Program-made: the position numbers and the translations under genes
NCBI RefSeq assembly: GCF_045862745.1
Contig: NZ_BQXN01000008.1
Span: 22,834 to 86,833 of the forward strand
Source: Furfurilactobacillus entadae
GTDB taxonomy: Bacteria; Bacillota; Bacilli; Lactobacillales; Lactobacillaceae
DNA: 64,000 bases
Direction: 5' to 3'
Shown: piece after piece, positions 1 to 8,580 of the stretch
Numbering within the stretch: position 1 is the stretch's first letter
Layout of the letters: each line of letters opens with the position of its first letter
Notes under the pieces: model-generated
Told to the model about the DNA's origin: nothing
What the model saw: the letters and a program-made list of their open reading frames with translations, nothing else
Databases searched by the model: none

Positions 1-938
1 TCGGTATGTGTTTTCGCAAACTGGTTCAAAACCAATTCGAAATCACTATACTCAGGTGACTTCCGGTAATCTAAATTCCGTTGTGCCCCCTTCAAATGGG
101 CCATATTACCCCGTAACCGCTTGTTGTAGAACGTGTTACTGATTTCAAGGTTATTACTGGTGGTGTGTGCCTTACCCAGTTTAGCGGCCGTTTTATCCAG
201 TGCTTGGTAGCTGTCTGACTTCGGCAACTGTTTCATCCCGTCATCAATTTTAACCAAGTGCCGGCCCAAACCATAATTTGAAAACAGTTGGTCTTCATGC
301 GTCAGGATCAACGCTTGAATGGACAACTGGAGCCGATCATAGTTTGATAACGACTGCCCCTTAGCCGTCTTTCTGAGCATCCGTGCAATTGCGTGATCAG
401 AATGTCCAGATGGCATTTCGAGGAGCCGTTTAGCAGCGTAGCGATCCATTTCACTATCTTGGGTCTGCTGAAGCCAGTCAACCGTTTGAAGCTTGGAATA
501 ATAAAAACCAAAAGCATCTTTACGGGCACCCTTTGGAACGAACCACTGAGGTGAAACAATGAAAACCGCCTTTTTATGCTGCATTTGTGTCGCAATGGTT
601 TGCATTGAATAATACTGAGTCAATGATTGCGTCCCCGCTGCCCCTAAAAGAAACGGCCGGTAATTACGGTCATATTTTGCTGCTAGCACAGACGGATGCA
701 ACGGATCCATCCGCGCTAATTCACTGGAACCAAAAAACGGAACGTACTCACCTTCGAGTGCCTGTTTTTTGATCTGCTGGCCCTTAAACACTTGCGGTGC
801 AAGTGACACTGCCGCCTTCTGCTCTGTCTTTTTTGAGTTACTGGCAAAGTTAATTGGTGAAAGCAGTAACGCCACTAAGATTACAAAGGCTGCAATGACC
901 GGGCCGATAACCAACCAGAGTCGTTTTGCAGAAGTCAT
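1..938 (-). CDS. dltD: DltD, teichoic acid D-alanylation protein (3' end cut by window)
   Basis: Membrane-anchored extracellular protein needed for the last step of D-alanine transfer to lipoteichoic acid. About 312 residues are visible; the C-terminus lies beyond base 1. A single N-terminal membrane segment spans roughly residues 8-27. The motif VPFFGSSEL near residues 66-74 carries the nucleophilic serine of the SGNH-like catalytic domain of the DltD family. The ATG lies one base past the dltC stop, which is typical of the dlt operon. The start is the first ATG after the dltC stop, with an AGGA about 15 bases upstream, so the ribosome site is only moderate. Identification rests on the motif and on operon order X-A-B-C-D. 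Confidence 0.93.
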   Translation of the reverse strand, partial: MTSAKRLWLVIGPVIAAFVILVALLLSPINFASNSKKTEQKAAVSLAPQVFKGQQIKKQALEGEYVPFFGSSELARMDPLHPSVLAAKYDRNYRPFLLGAAGTQSLTQYYSMQTIATQMQHKKAVFIVSPQWFVPKGARKDAFGFYYSKLQTVDWLQQTQDSEMDRYAAKRLLEMPSGHSDHAIARMLRKTAKGQSLSNYDRLQLSIQALILTHEDQLFSNYGLGRHLVKIDDGMKQLPKSDSYQALDKTAAKLGKAHTTSNNLEISNTFYNKRLRGNMAHLKGAQRNLDYRKSPEYSDFELVLNQFAKTHT

Positions 939-939
939 C

Positions 940-1176
940 TTACCCCACTAATCCTTCCACCTTAGCCACGATCTTGTTAGGTGTGTCCCATTCCGTCCGT
1001 TCAAATTCAGAAACAGGAACGTTAACCCCCAACTGACCTTGTAATTCTAACAACAATTGAACTGATCCCATTGAGTCCAACAACCCAGCGTCAAACAGGT
1101 TGGTGTCCATTGCTTCTGAAACGTCATTCCCAGTTAAGTCGTTCAAAATTTCTAATACTGTTTCTTTAACATCCAT
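940..1176 (-). CDS. dltC: DltC, D-alanyl carrier protein
   Basis: Small acidic acyl-carrier-like protein of 78 residues, the usual family length. It is charged with D-alanine by DltA and delivers it to the DltB/DltD membrane machinery. The phosphopantetheine attachment serine is Ser35 in the motif GLLDSMGSVQ. A clear AAAGGGG ribosome site precedes the ATG. It lies between dltB and dltD with short gaps, as one transcription unit. Confidence 0.97.
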   Translation of the reverse strand: MDVKETVLEILNDLTGNDVSEAMDTNLFDAGLLDSMGSVQLLLELQGQLGVNVPVSEFERTEWDTPNKIVAKVEGLVG

Positions 1177-1229
1177 GATAATAATCCCCTTTAATTTATC
1201 TTGTTCAGCACCATTACTGCATCACCCCG

Positions 1230-2438
1230 TTACGGGTGTTTGAACCATAACGTATCTAAGAACCCGGAAAAGAGTAGGAAGCTCACACACACGACGTTGA
1301 TCGTAAGGAAAATGGCAAAGGCCTCTGTCAATTTATTGTGCGGAATGGCCTCACGGTGTTTCTTCTTAAAGCGTAGCCACCAGTCATTGATGACTAAGCT
1401 AATGCCGTGGAATAACCCATAAGCAATGTAATACCACGTTACACCGTGCCAAAATCCCATAATCAACATGTTCAAAACGTACGCGATGTTACTAACTGTC
1501 ACCCGGCTCTTGAACAGTTTATTCTTCATCATGGCAAACACTAACCGCATGAAGATGAAGTCACGGAACCAAAAAGACAGACTCATGTGCCAACGGTTCC
1601 AGAAATCCTTCAGGTTCTTTGACTGGAACGGCCGGTTAAAGTTCATTGGTGTTTCAATCCCCATTAAGTAAGAAATGGCGACTGCAAACAGTGAATAACC
1701 TGCAAAGTCGAAGAACAGGTCCAGTGAATAGGTATACATATACCCAATCAACGGCCAGGATAAGCCCTTGCCGCCGTAGCGGAGGGTCAGCATTCCCAGT
1801 TTTGGTAGTAACACGGTCCCAAATAAGTAGGCCAGTAAGAACTTATATAAAAAGCCAAGGAAAATGTAATGCACGGCTTTTCCGATCATCCCAATATAGG
1901 TCTCGCGATCTGGCACCTTTTCGTAATCATCCAACCACCGCCGATAACGGTCAATGGGTCCAGATGAAATGGTGGGCATGAACAGTAAAAATTCAAGGAA
2001 AAGCAACGGATGGAATTCTTTAATGATTCCATCCCGCATTTCCATAATCATGCCGACCGTTCTAAACGTCAGGTAACTGATTCCCAGAAACCCAAACAGT
2101 GAGGAATGACTGGCCGCCACCGCGGGGGTGATTTTGACAAAGGCCAGTGGTAAGGCACTGAGTAACACAGCTAGATAAAAGACCCACCGATTGTTCGATC
2201 GGTTTCGGTAAGCCATGTACCCGCCAACTAACAACCACTGCCACGCCACAAACCCAATTAGGGCAACACCTTGCTGCCACTTGGCACCATCAAACATTAA
2301 GAAAATAAAGGCTAATGAAACGAGGCTTTGATACCACCGCCACCGATGGCCTGTGTACAACCCAATCATCAATGGGAGTAATCCAATCAGTAAGTACACA
2401 AAGTACTGTGGATTACCATACGGCTCTAAATTGATCAT
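1230..2438 (-). CDS. dltB: DltB, MBOAT-family D-alanyl transferase
   Basis: Polytopic membrane protein of 402 residues from the membrane-bound O-acyltransferase family. It moves D-alanine from DltC across or at the membrane for teichoic acid modification. The two conserved MBOAT histidine regions are visible: RWHMSLSFWFRD around residues 282-293 and MGFWHGVTW around residues 327-335 with the invariant His331. Many hydrophobic segments run through the whole length. Its start codon overlaps the end of dltA by four bases, indicating translational coupling. Confidence 0.96.
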   Translation of the reverse strand: MINLEPYGNPQYFVYLLIGLLPLMIGLYTGHRWRWYQSLVSLAFIFLMFDGAKWQQGVALIGFVAWQWLLVGGYMAYRNRSNNRWVFYLAVLLSALPLAFVKITPAVAASHSSLFGFLGISYLTFRTVGMIMEMRDGIIKEFHPLLFLEFLLFMPTISSGPIDRYRRWLDDYEKVPDRETYIGMIGKAVHYIFLGFLYKFLLAYLFGTVLLPKLGMLTLRYGGKGLSWPLIGYMYTYSLDLFFDFAGYSLFAVAISYLMGIETPMNFNRPFQSKNLKDFWNRWHMSLSFWFRDFIFMRLVFAMMKNKLFKSRVTVSNIAYVLNMLIMGFWHGVTWYYIAYGLFHGISLVINDWWLRFKKKHREAIPHNKLTEAFAIFLTINVVCVSFLLFSGFLDTLWFKHP

Positions 2439-3964
2439 GCTGGATTCACCTCAGCAATGATGGTCTTAATGTCCACCTTACCGTTAGCCGTCAATGGTAA
2501 TGACTCTTGGTAAATGAAGCGGTTCGGGACCATATAATCCATCATAACGCCCTTTAATGACTTTTTGATGGCCGTTGTCCGTTGTAAGTCAGAGGTGAAT
2601 TCCGTCGTTTCTTCGGGCACAACGTAGGCCCACATTTGGCTAACTTTATGATCAGCATCGTATTTTGGCACTGCAACCGCCTGTTTGATCCACTGATTGT
2701 CATTCAAGTAGTGGTTCACCTCTTCAAGCTCGATTCGGTAACCGTGTAACTTGATTTGAAAATCGATTCGGCCAAGGTAATGCAGTAAGCCCTGTTCATC
2801 CAAGAACCCAAGGTCACCAGAATGATAAGCAGCTTTGCCGGCTTCCGTAAAGAAGGCCCGGGCCGTTTTCTCTGGGTTATTTAAGTACCCTTTGGAAACA
2901 CTAGGGCCGCTGATAATGATTTCACCCTGTTCACCGGCAGGTAAGCTATTACCCGCGTCATCCACCACCGTAATGGTGGTGTCTGCTTTAACGGTTCCAA
3001 TGGGGAGCCGGCCAGCGGCAATCAATTCATCCGTGATTTCAACACCAGTCACAGCAACCGTTGCTTCTGTTGGCCCGTACGTATTAAAGATGTGGGCATG
3101 AGGGAACCGTTCACGCAGTTTGGTTGCAGTCGAAACGGTTAGTTCCTCCCCACAAAAGAGGAAGTGCGTCAGGTCTGGTAAATGTTCTTCATCAAATGTT
3201 GGTTCTAGCAGACAAATGTCAGCAAACGATGGTGTTGCAACGAAAACATTGAGCTTCATCGTCGGCAACGTTTCAAACAGCCGTTTGAAGTCATCCGTCA
3301 CCACTTTTGGCAAGGCTGCCAACGTTCCACCAAGTGCCAACGTTGGCGCCCAATCCATTACTGATAAGTCAAACGAGTATGGTGGTTGTGCCATAGTAAC
3401 CGGCCGGTTGGGGAGCTTAAAGTCATCACTTACCATCCAGTTCACGTAGCTCAATAGGTTTGTGTGACTAATTTGAACACCCTTAGGCCGGCCAGTCGTC
3501 CCAGACGTAAAGATGATGTAGTACGTCTGATCGCCACTAACTGCGTGATCCGCGTCATAGGCTGTTTCTGGTGCCGTCAACAATGAGGCTAACGTGCCCC
3601 CACCCAAAATTGGTTGGTCGCCCACTTCAACAGGCAACGCGTCAACCGCAATAATGGCGGCTGGTTCAGCAATTTCTGCAATCATCGTTAGCCGGTCATT
3701 TGGTGAATGCGTATCCACCGGAATGTAAGCGTGACCTGATTTAACTGTGCCAAGGAAACTGGCGATCATAGCAAACTGCTGACCACCAAAGACAACAACA
3801 GGTGCACCGGTTGGCAACCCCAAATCGTCTAAGTAGCGCGCAATGTTATCCGATGCCCGCTTTAAATCTGCGTATGTGTAATGTGTTCCTAACTCATCGT
3901 AGGCCACAGCTGTCGGTGTCGTCTGTGCCCATTGGTCGATGGTTTTGATCATGTTCTCAATCAT
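2435..3964 (-). CDS. dltA: DltA, D-alanine--D-alanyl carrier protein ligase
   Basis: Cytoplasmic adenylation enzyme that activates D-alanine with ATP and loads it on the phosphopantetheine arm of DltC. It has 509 residues with the standard order of adenylation motifs: IIFTSGTTGRPKG at about 150-162, the NTYGPTEAT motif at about 294-302, the HSGDLG and GRID region near 380-400, and the C-terminal NGKVD lysine motif. The open frame extends further upstream, but the start at 3964 is preferred because GGGAGG lies just before it and the protein then begins at the usual family position; the upstream extension overlaps dltX in another frame. Confidence 0.96.
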   Translation of the reverse strand: MIENMIKTIDQWAQTTPTAVAYDELGTHYTYADLKRASDNIARYLDDLGLPTGAPVVVFGGQQFAMIASFLGTVKSGHAYIPVDTHSPNDRLTMIAEIAEPAAIIAVDALPVEVGDQPILGGGTLASLLTAPETAYDADHAVSGDQTYYIIFTSGTTGRPKGVQISHTNLLSYVNWMVSDDFKLPNRPVTMAQPPYSFDLSVMDWAPTLALGGTLAALPKVVTDDFKRLFETLPTMKLNVFVATPSFADICLLEPTFDEEHLPDLTHFLFCGEELTVSTATKLRERFPHAHIFNTYGPTEATVAVTGVEITDELIAAGRLPIGTVKADTTITVVDDAGNSLPAGEQGEIIISGPSVSKGYLNNPEKTARAFFTEAGKAAYHSGDLGFLDEQGLLHYLGRIDFQIKLHGYRIELEEVNHYLNDNQWIKQAVAVPKYDADHKVSQMWAYVVPEETTEFTSDLQRTTAIKKSLKGVMMDYMVPNRFIYQESLPLTANGKVDIKTIIAEVNPA

Positions 3965-3990
3965 GAAGACCCTCCCAGTCGATCTGCCGT

Positions 3991-4143
3991 TTAAAACTCG
4001 TTGTAGATGAACTTGCTTTGGTTCACACCAGAGTAACTGTACAGATATAGTAGCAGTAATAGAATGACGAAATAAAATACTGTTTTTAGGATAAAGGTGA
4101 CCCACGGCGTCCTTAGCCAGAGTCTTAATCGTGCCATCCTCAT
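3991..4143 (-). CDS. dltX: DltX, small membrane protein of the dlt operon
   Basis: A 50-residue protein between the dlt promoter region and dltA, below the usual ORF size cut-off. I translated it directly: a basic N-terminus, one hydrophobic segment at about residues 16-34, and a C-terminus ending FIYNEF, which is the conserved signature of DltX. An AAGGGGG ribosome site precedes ATG 4143; a second in-frame ATG follows two codons later. DltX is a known component of Gram-positive dlt operons. The gap to dltA is 26 bases, so it belongs to the same transcript. Confidence 0.92.
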   Translation of the reverse strand: MRMARLRLWLRTPWVTFILKTVFYFVILLLLLYLYSYSGVNQSKFIYNEF

Positions 4144-4171
4144 TGCCCCCTTCACTTATACCAATATCATC

Positions 4172-4189
4172 AGTATAGTGATTTATCAC
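4172..4189 (-). promoter_or_regulatory. Possible dlt promoter -10 with adjacent inverted repeat
   Basis: On the minus strand TATACT (4172-4177) directly follows the inverted repeat GTGATAAATCAC (4178-4189). No good -35 lies at standard distance, so the promoter call is weak. The repeat sits where an operator would cover the spacer. Confidence 0.35.
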
Positions 4190-4264
4190 CTTAATAGTGG
4201 TAAAAAAAGTGTTAAACTTTTTAGTCCATTTTTTAGATTACCGTTAGTGTACCAGAAATCGCAC

Positions 4265-4306
4265 AAAAAAGCCCCATCGCATACCATTACGATTCTGCGA
4301 GGGGCT
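4265..4306 (-). terminator. Intrinsic terminator after trxA
   Basis: Minus-strand hairpin with arms GAGCCCCTCGCA and TGCGATGGGGCTT followed by a run of six T. It lies 27 bases past the trxA stop and separates trxA from the dlt operon. Confidence 0.85.
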
Positions 4307-4332
4307 CTCATTATTCTGTCACATATAAAGCG

Positions 4333-4650
4333 TTAAGCCGTGTACTGCGCCAACGTCTTTTCGATTTGTTCCTTACTGTGGTAACCAACTAATGTATCAA
4401 CCACCTGGCCATCCTTCTTAACGATCAGGGTTGGAATCCCCATGATGCCAAACTTTGATGGGGTGTTTGGATTTTCATCAACATCCATCTTTGTGAAGGC
4501 CACCTTGTCGCCCATTTCATCCGCTAACTGTTCCACAACGGGTGATTGCATCTTACACGGGCCACACCAAGTTGCCCAAAAATCAGTCACGCTAACACCA
4601 GCATTGGTGTCGGCTTCAAACGTTTGATCAGTTGTTACATTTACAGCCAT
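4333..4650 (-). CDS. trxA: Thioredoxin
   Basis: Cytoplasmic disulfide reductase of 105 residues, the usual size. The redox motif WCGPC has its cysteines at 29 and 32, and the cis-proline loop GIPT follows in the second half. It reduces protein disulfides and is itself reduced by thioredoxin reductase, which is not in this window. It follows mutS2 on the same strand, but the 100-base gap holds its own promoter-like sequence and inverted repeat. Confidence 0.97.
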   Translation of the reverse strand: MAVNVTTDQTFEADTNAGVSVTDFWATWCGPCKMQSPVVEQLADEMGDKVAFTKMDVDENPNTPSKFGIMGIPTLIVKKDGQVVDTLVGYHSKEQIEKTLAQYTA

Positions 4651-4684
4651 TTTAACGGCCTCCTTATCACATTAGTCTTTAATG

Positions 4685-4735
4685 CACTAACTTTTAGTAT
4701 GTAAGTTAGTGTACTCTTTTTTTCAGAACACGCAA
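4685..4735 (-). promoter_or_regulatory. trxA promoter overlapped by a 9-bp inverted repeat
   Basis: Minus strand TTGCGT (4730-4735), 16-base spacer, TACACT (4708-4713). A perfect 9-bp inverted repeat, CACTAACTT and AAGTTAGTG with a 9-base spacer (4685-4711), overlaps the -10 and the start region. The position fits an operator; the binding protein is unknown. Confidence 0.5.
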
Positions 4736-4750
4736 TCAATTTGCCTGGCA

Positions 4751-7120
4751 TTACCCAAGATGAACAACCGTTGCGCCGTCACCACCAGCATTTGCGGGGG
4801 CAAAGCCAAAACTTTTGACCCGGGGGTTCGATTGAAGGTACTCGGTAACCCCTTTTCGAAGAGCCCCTGTTCCCTTTCCATGGACAATCGTGACGTCGTT
4901 TAAATTAGCTAACAACGCAGAATCTATGAACCGATCCACTTCACTGATGGCTGCATCATACCGATGACCACGAAGATCTAATTGCGCCTGGGCCCGGGCA
5001 CCAATGTTACTGTGCACCGTTGGCCGACTGGTCCGCTGTTGCTTTTCATTGGCTGTTGGTGCGGCTGACTTTTCAAGGTCATTGTCGTCAACCTTCATTT
5101 TCAGCATCCCAAGCTGAACTTCCCATTCGTGGGCACTCAACTTCCGGTTTAACGTTCCGTGTTGTCCATAAGATTTAACGACCACGTTGTCACCAGGATG
5201 AAAATTACGCTTTTTCTTTGCCCGGGCGAGGACCTTATTGTTTGCTAACGACGGTTCCTGACGGAGCGCATTTAATTGTCCCTGTGCATCAATCAATTCG
5301 TTTTCACGAACACTAGCCCCCTGCTTCACCTCTAATTGGCGCAGGTGGTGAATGATTTTATCCGATTCCTTTTTAGCGTCAGCAACGATGTGATTGGCCT
5401 GTTGCTTAGCAACATCCAGCTCATGCGTCTTTTGTTCAGTGAACCGGTCAAACTGAGCCGTCAGCTCTTCTTGAAGCTTTGTGGCGTCCGCTAACTGTTC
5501 AGCTAGCGCTGCCGCCTCATCTGTGGCCCGTTTGCGCTGTTCAACTAAATCACCGATCATGTCGTTTAGATCCTGACTATCCTGACTGGTCAACGTTCGG
5601 GCCGCCGCAATGATATCGGACCGTAAGCCTAACCGTTGCGAAATTTCCAACGCGTTTGAACGACCGGGAATTCCGAGTAGTAAGCGGTAAGTTGGCTGCA
5701 GGGTCTCCGCGTCAAACTCCATGCTGGCATTAATGGTCCGTTTGCGGTCATACCCATACGCCTTTAGTTCTGGGTAGTGCGTCGTCGCCACAACGGCGGC
5801 GCCGATGGTTCCAAACGCATCAAGCATGGCGATCGCCAGTGCAGCCCCCTCTTTGGGGTCAGTTCCGGCACCAATTTCATCAACCAACACTAAGCTTTTG
5901 GCCGTCGCCTGATCAAGAATGCGGATCAAGTTGTCCATGTGTGAACTAAACGTACTCAACGATTGCTCAATGGACTGTTCGTCCCCGATATCAGCAAAGA
6001 CATTGTCGTAAATGGCCACGGTACTTTCTTCACGGGCCGGAATAAACAACCCGGACTGAGCCATTAACTGGCTCAAACCTAATGTCTTTAACGTGATGGT
6101 TTTCCCACCAGTATTGGGTCCCGTAATGATGATGGCATCGTAATCATCGCCCAGCGTGATGTCATTTGCCACGGCCGTCGTTTGATCTAACAGTGGGTGA
6201 CGCGCCTGCCGGAGGTTAACCTTTCCGTCGGGGCTCAGCAATGGTTCCGTTGCCTTTAATTGGTGCGCATACCGGGCCTTCGCGTTCACGAAGTCTAAAT
6301 GGCCAAGCACACTCGCATTCGCTAAGATCTCCTTGCGGTGTGGTGCCAGCATCCCTGACAATTCCTGTAGAACCCGGGCAATTTCATTTCGTTCCTGAAC
6401 CTGGCTTTGCCGGAGCCGGTTATTTAAGTCCACCACGTCCTCTGGTTCAACGTACAGCGTTTGGCCAGACTGACTTTCATCATGCACGACACCACCGAAA
6501 CGATTCCGGTACTCCGTCTTTACTGGGACAACATACCGGTCATTTCGCATGGTAATAATCGGCTCGCTCAAATAGCTTGCCTGGCGCCCACGAACGTATG
6601 ACTGCATCTTGCTCCGAATCAATGCTTCCGTGCCCTTGATGCGGGTCCGGATGGCCGCTAATTCCTCGCTTGCTGCGTCACTAACACGCCCGTCTGGTTC
6701 AATGGCCGTGTTGATTCGCCGGGTCAGGTCCGGGAGTGTCACTAACTGGGCAACAATCGTGCTCAGATGACGTAACGTCACGCCCGTTTCATCCAGTTGA
6801 TTAAAAAAGGTTCGCGTTGAACTTGCCGTTTGTAAAACCCGGCCAACCGCCGCTAGTTCCGTCCCGTTCAGCGCCGCGTCAATGGCTAACCGTTTCATGT
6901 GGGGCGTTAAATCTGCCAGTTCAGGCAACGGAATGCCACCCTTTAGCCGGAGAATGTCCGCACCGTCTTTTGTTTCATCTAAACTTTCTTGGATCACCTC
7001 AGCGTCTGTTGCTGGCTGCAAAGACGCCAACTCAGCGCGACCGCCGGGTGAACTCAGTAAGCCCGTCATCTGGGCCTTCACTTTTTCAAATTCGAGGATC
7101 GTTAATCCACGTTCATTCAT
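4751..7120 (-). CDS. mutS2: MutS2 endonuclease/ATPase (RqcU-type)
   Basis: Protein of 789 residues, normal for MutS2. It lacks the mismatch-binding N-terminus of MutS. The ATPase core has Walker A GPNTGGKT at residues 334-341 and Walker B LVLVDEIGAGTD about 80 residues later; a long coiled-coil rich segment follows, and the C-terminal Smr nuclease domain shows LDLRG and IVHGKGTGALR. MutS2 family members suppress recombination and, as shown in Bacillus, help split collided ribosomes. ATG at 7120 is chosen; a TTG one codon upstream is an alternative with slightly better spacing from AAGGA. It follows cvpA by 20 bases. Confidence 0.95.
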   Translation of the reverse strand: MNERGLTILEFEKVKAQMTGLLSSPGGRAELASLQPATDAEVIQESLDETKDGADILRLKGGIPLPELADLTPHMKRLAIDAALNGTELAAVGRVLQTASSTRTFFNQLDETGVTLRHLSTIVAQLVTLPDLTRRINTAIEPDGRVSDAASEELAAIRTRIKGTEALIRSKMQSYVRGRQASYLSEPIITMRNDRYVVPVKTEYRNRFGGVVHDESQSGQTLYVEPEDVVDLNNRLRQSQVQERNEIARVLQELSGMLAPHRKEILANASVLGHLDFVNAKARYAHQLKATEPLLSPDGKVNLRQARHPLLDQTTAVANDITLGDDYDAIIITGPNTGGKTITLKTLGLSQLMAQSGLFIPAREESTVAIYDNVFADIGDEQSIEQSLSTFSSHMDNLIRILDQATAKSLVLVDEIGAGTDPKEGAALAIAMLDAFGTIGAAVVATTHYPELKAYGYDRKRTINASMEFDAETLQPTYRLLLGIPGRSNALEISQRLGLRSDIIAAARTLTSQDSQDLNDMIGDLVEQRKRATDEAAALAEQLADATKLQEELTAQFDRFTEQKTHELDVAKQQANHIVADAKKESDKIIHHLRQLEVKQGASVRENELIDAQGQLNALRQEPSLANNKVLARAKKKRNFHPGDNVVVKSYGQHGTLNRKLSAHEWEVQLGMLKMKVDDNDLEKSAAPTANEKQQRTSRPTVHSNIGARAQAQLDLRGHRYDAAISEVDRFIDSALLANLNDVTIVHGKGTGALRKGVTEYLQSNPRVKSFGFAPANAGGDGATVVHLG

Positions 7121-7140
7121 CAATTTTATTCAGTCCTTTT

Positions 7141-7680
7141 TTATCGAGTTAACCACCACTGATAGATCTGTTCTGACAGTAGTGGCGTTTGGTGGAGAAT
7201 CCACATGCTTAACGGTGAATGCAGCAGTTGGTCATGAATCCAGGTCGCCGGCCAAACGGACGCAATGGCCAAACCGAAGAAAATCAGGATGTACATCAGG
7301 ATGCCAGCGACCGCAGCCCCGGCAAGTGCATTAACACCATGAATCACTGGTAAATTTGTAAACAGCTTTAACGACCGGGTCAACAACCGCAAAAGGATGA
7401 TCCCAATAATCATCAGTCCCCAAAAGGCAATTCCGGCCGCCCAGAAATGGTTGACCTGACTGTTTAGAAGCTGGTCGTTGGCCGTGACTTGGTGATTAGC
7501 AGGCAGTAGGTGTTGCACCCCCGTCGCGACCGTTGGCGTTAGTAACCGGGCCAGAAGCAAAATAAACAGGTAACCAACAGTGTTGACCAGTTCAACTACA
7601 AAGCCACGGTGAAAGCCGCGCCCTAGTGCACTCACCAATAATAAAATGACAACTAACGTTAAAATCATTCGTCTATCCAC
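7141..7680 (-). CDS. cvpA: CvpA family membrane protein
   Basis: Protein of 179 residues with about four hydrophobic membrane segments (near residues 5-25, 33-50, 77-100 and 120-147). CvpA-family proteins are inner-membrane proteins first linked to colicin V production; in Firmicutes the gene commonly precedes mutS2, as here. The molecular function is not established. No catalytic motif is visible. Confidence 0.85.
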   Translation of the reverse strand: MDRRMILTLVVILLLVSALGRGFHRGFVVELVNTVGYLFILLLARLLTPTVATGVQHLLPANHQVTANDQLLNSQVNHFWAAGIAFWGLMIIGIILLRLLTRSLKLFTNLPVIHGVNALAGAAVAGILMYILIFFGLAIASVWPATWIHDQLLHSPLSMWILHQTPLLSEQIYQWWLTR

Positions 7681-7703
7681 CCCTTAATAAGCATTATGAC
7701 ACA

Positions 7704-7741
7704 AGCGGCGTCATACTCCACCTGAGGAATACGACGCCGCT
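7704..7741 (-). terminator. Strong hairpin between yrzB and cvpA without a clear U tract
   Basis: Sixteen-base arms (7704-7719 and 7726-7741) with a 6-base loop. On the minus-strand RNA all pairs form if two G-U pairs are allowed; the plus strand would have A-C mismatches. The downstream tail TTGTGTCATAAT is not a proper U run, so it may be a weak terminator or an RNA-processing or stability element. Confidence 0.5.
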
Positions 7742-7776
7742 CTGTCAGTTATTTACTGTCGCTCACGCAACGGTTT

Positions 7777-8091
7777 TTAAGCCATGTTGGAGTCATCGTC
7801 AAGGAATGTGTTAAGCATTTCTTCAACCATGTCCCATTCAGCTTCGTCTTCGATCGGTGAAAGTTCGCCTTCTGTGGAGCCATCTTCCTCTGGATCAAAA
7901 CCGTAAGCCTGGATGTCCACTTCTTCATCATCCGCAGTGCTTGCTGGATATAAAAGAATATAAGACTTGCCATAGTCTTCTGACGTAAACGTGAAGAGCA
8001 CGTTATATAACGTCTCGTTGCCGTTATCGTCAACGAGCGTGATTTGTTGTTCGTTATCGTTTTCTGATTCGTGGTTGTGTGTTTCAGCCAT
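7777..8091 (-). CDS. yrzB: DUF1292 family protein YrzB
   Basis: Very acidic cytoplasmic protein of 104 residues. The central part, ITLVDDNGNETLYNVLFTF followed by SYILLYPA, matches the DUF1292 family, whose members occur in Firmicutes directly behind ruvX and ireB. No catalytic residues are known and the function is undefined. It sits in the conserved ireB-ruvX-yrzB order, 57 bases after ruvX. Confidence 0.88.
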   Translation of the reverse strand: MAETHNHESENDNEQQITLVDDNGNETLYNVLFTFTSEDYGKSYILLYPASTADDEEVDIQAYGFDPEEDGSTEGELSPIEDEAEWDMVEEMLNTFLDDDSNMA

Positions 8092-8148
8092 TTGTTAGAC
8101 CCTACTTTCTTCGTGAATGATCATGTGTTGTTGTGAATGTCCCAACCG

Positions 8149-8580
8149 CTACTTGGTTAGTTTACCATTTGCGTCGAGATAATTCTGCAAAATAAAGGTT
8201 GCCGCTAATTTATCAATGACTTGCTTGCGCTTTTTCCGTGAAATGTCGGCCTGCTCAATGAGCATCCGCTCTGCTTCCACCGTCGTCAAACGTTCATCAA
8301 TAAAATCAATGGGTAAGCCAAAGCGTTCCGTCAACATGTCTCCATACCGTTGAGCGGCCTCTGCACGGGGGCCGAGGGTGTTGTTCATGTTCTTTGGTAA
8401 GCCCAAAACGAATCCGCCGGCCCCGGTCTCTTTGACTAACTCAGCGATCCGGTCCAAACCAAACTGGCCCTCATCTTCGTTGATCCGCACAATCTCGACA
8501 CCCTGAGCTGTCCAACCGAAGGCGTCACTAACAGCGACCCCCACGGTCCGGGAGCCCACATCTAATCCCATTAATTTCAT
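8149..8580 (-). CDS. ruvX: Putative pre-16S rRNA nuclease / Holliday-junction resolvase-like RuvX (YqgF)
   Basis: Protein of 143 residues with the RNase H-like fold of YqgF. It begins GLDVGSRTVGVAVSD, where the aspartate is a metal ligand, then GLPKNMNNTLGPRAE and FIDERLTTVEAE, all family hallmarks. Family members process the 5' end of 16S rRNA; a junction resolvase role was proposed from the fold. Its ATG overlaps the ireB stop as ATGA, showing translational coupling. Confidence 0.93.
   Translation of the reverse strand: MKLMGLDVGSRTVGVAVSDAFGWTAQGVEIVRINEDEGQFGLDRIAELVKETGAGGFVLGLPKNMNNTLGPRAEAAQRYGDMLTERFGLPIDFIDERLTTVEAERMLIEQADISRKKRKQVIDKLAATFILQNYLDANGKLTK

Noticed and set aside
308..595. 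Minus-strand 95-codon ORF inside the dltD region
   Set aside because: Shadow frame of dltD, which is open through the window edge and has clear DltD motifs.
1646..1981. Plus-strand 111-codon ORF opposite dltB
   Set aside because: Antisense shadow of a conserved gene, no ribosome site or recognisable domain.
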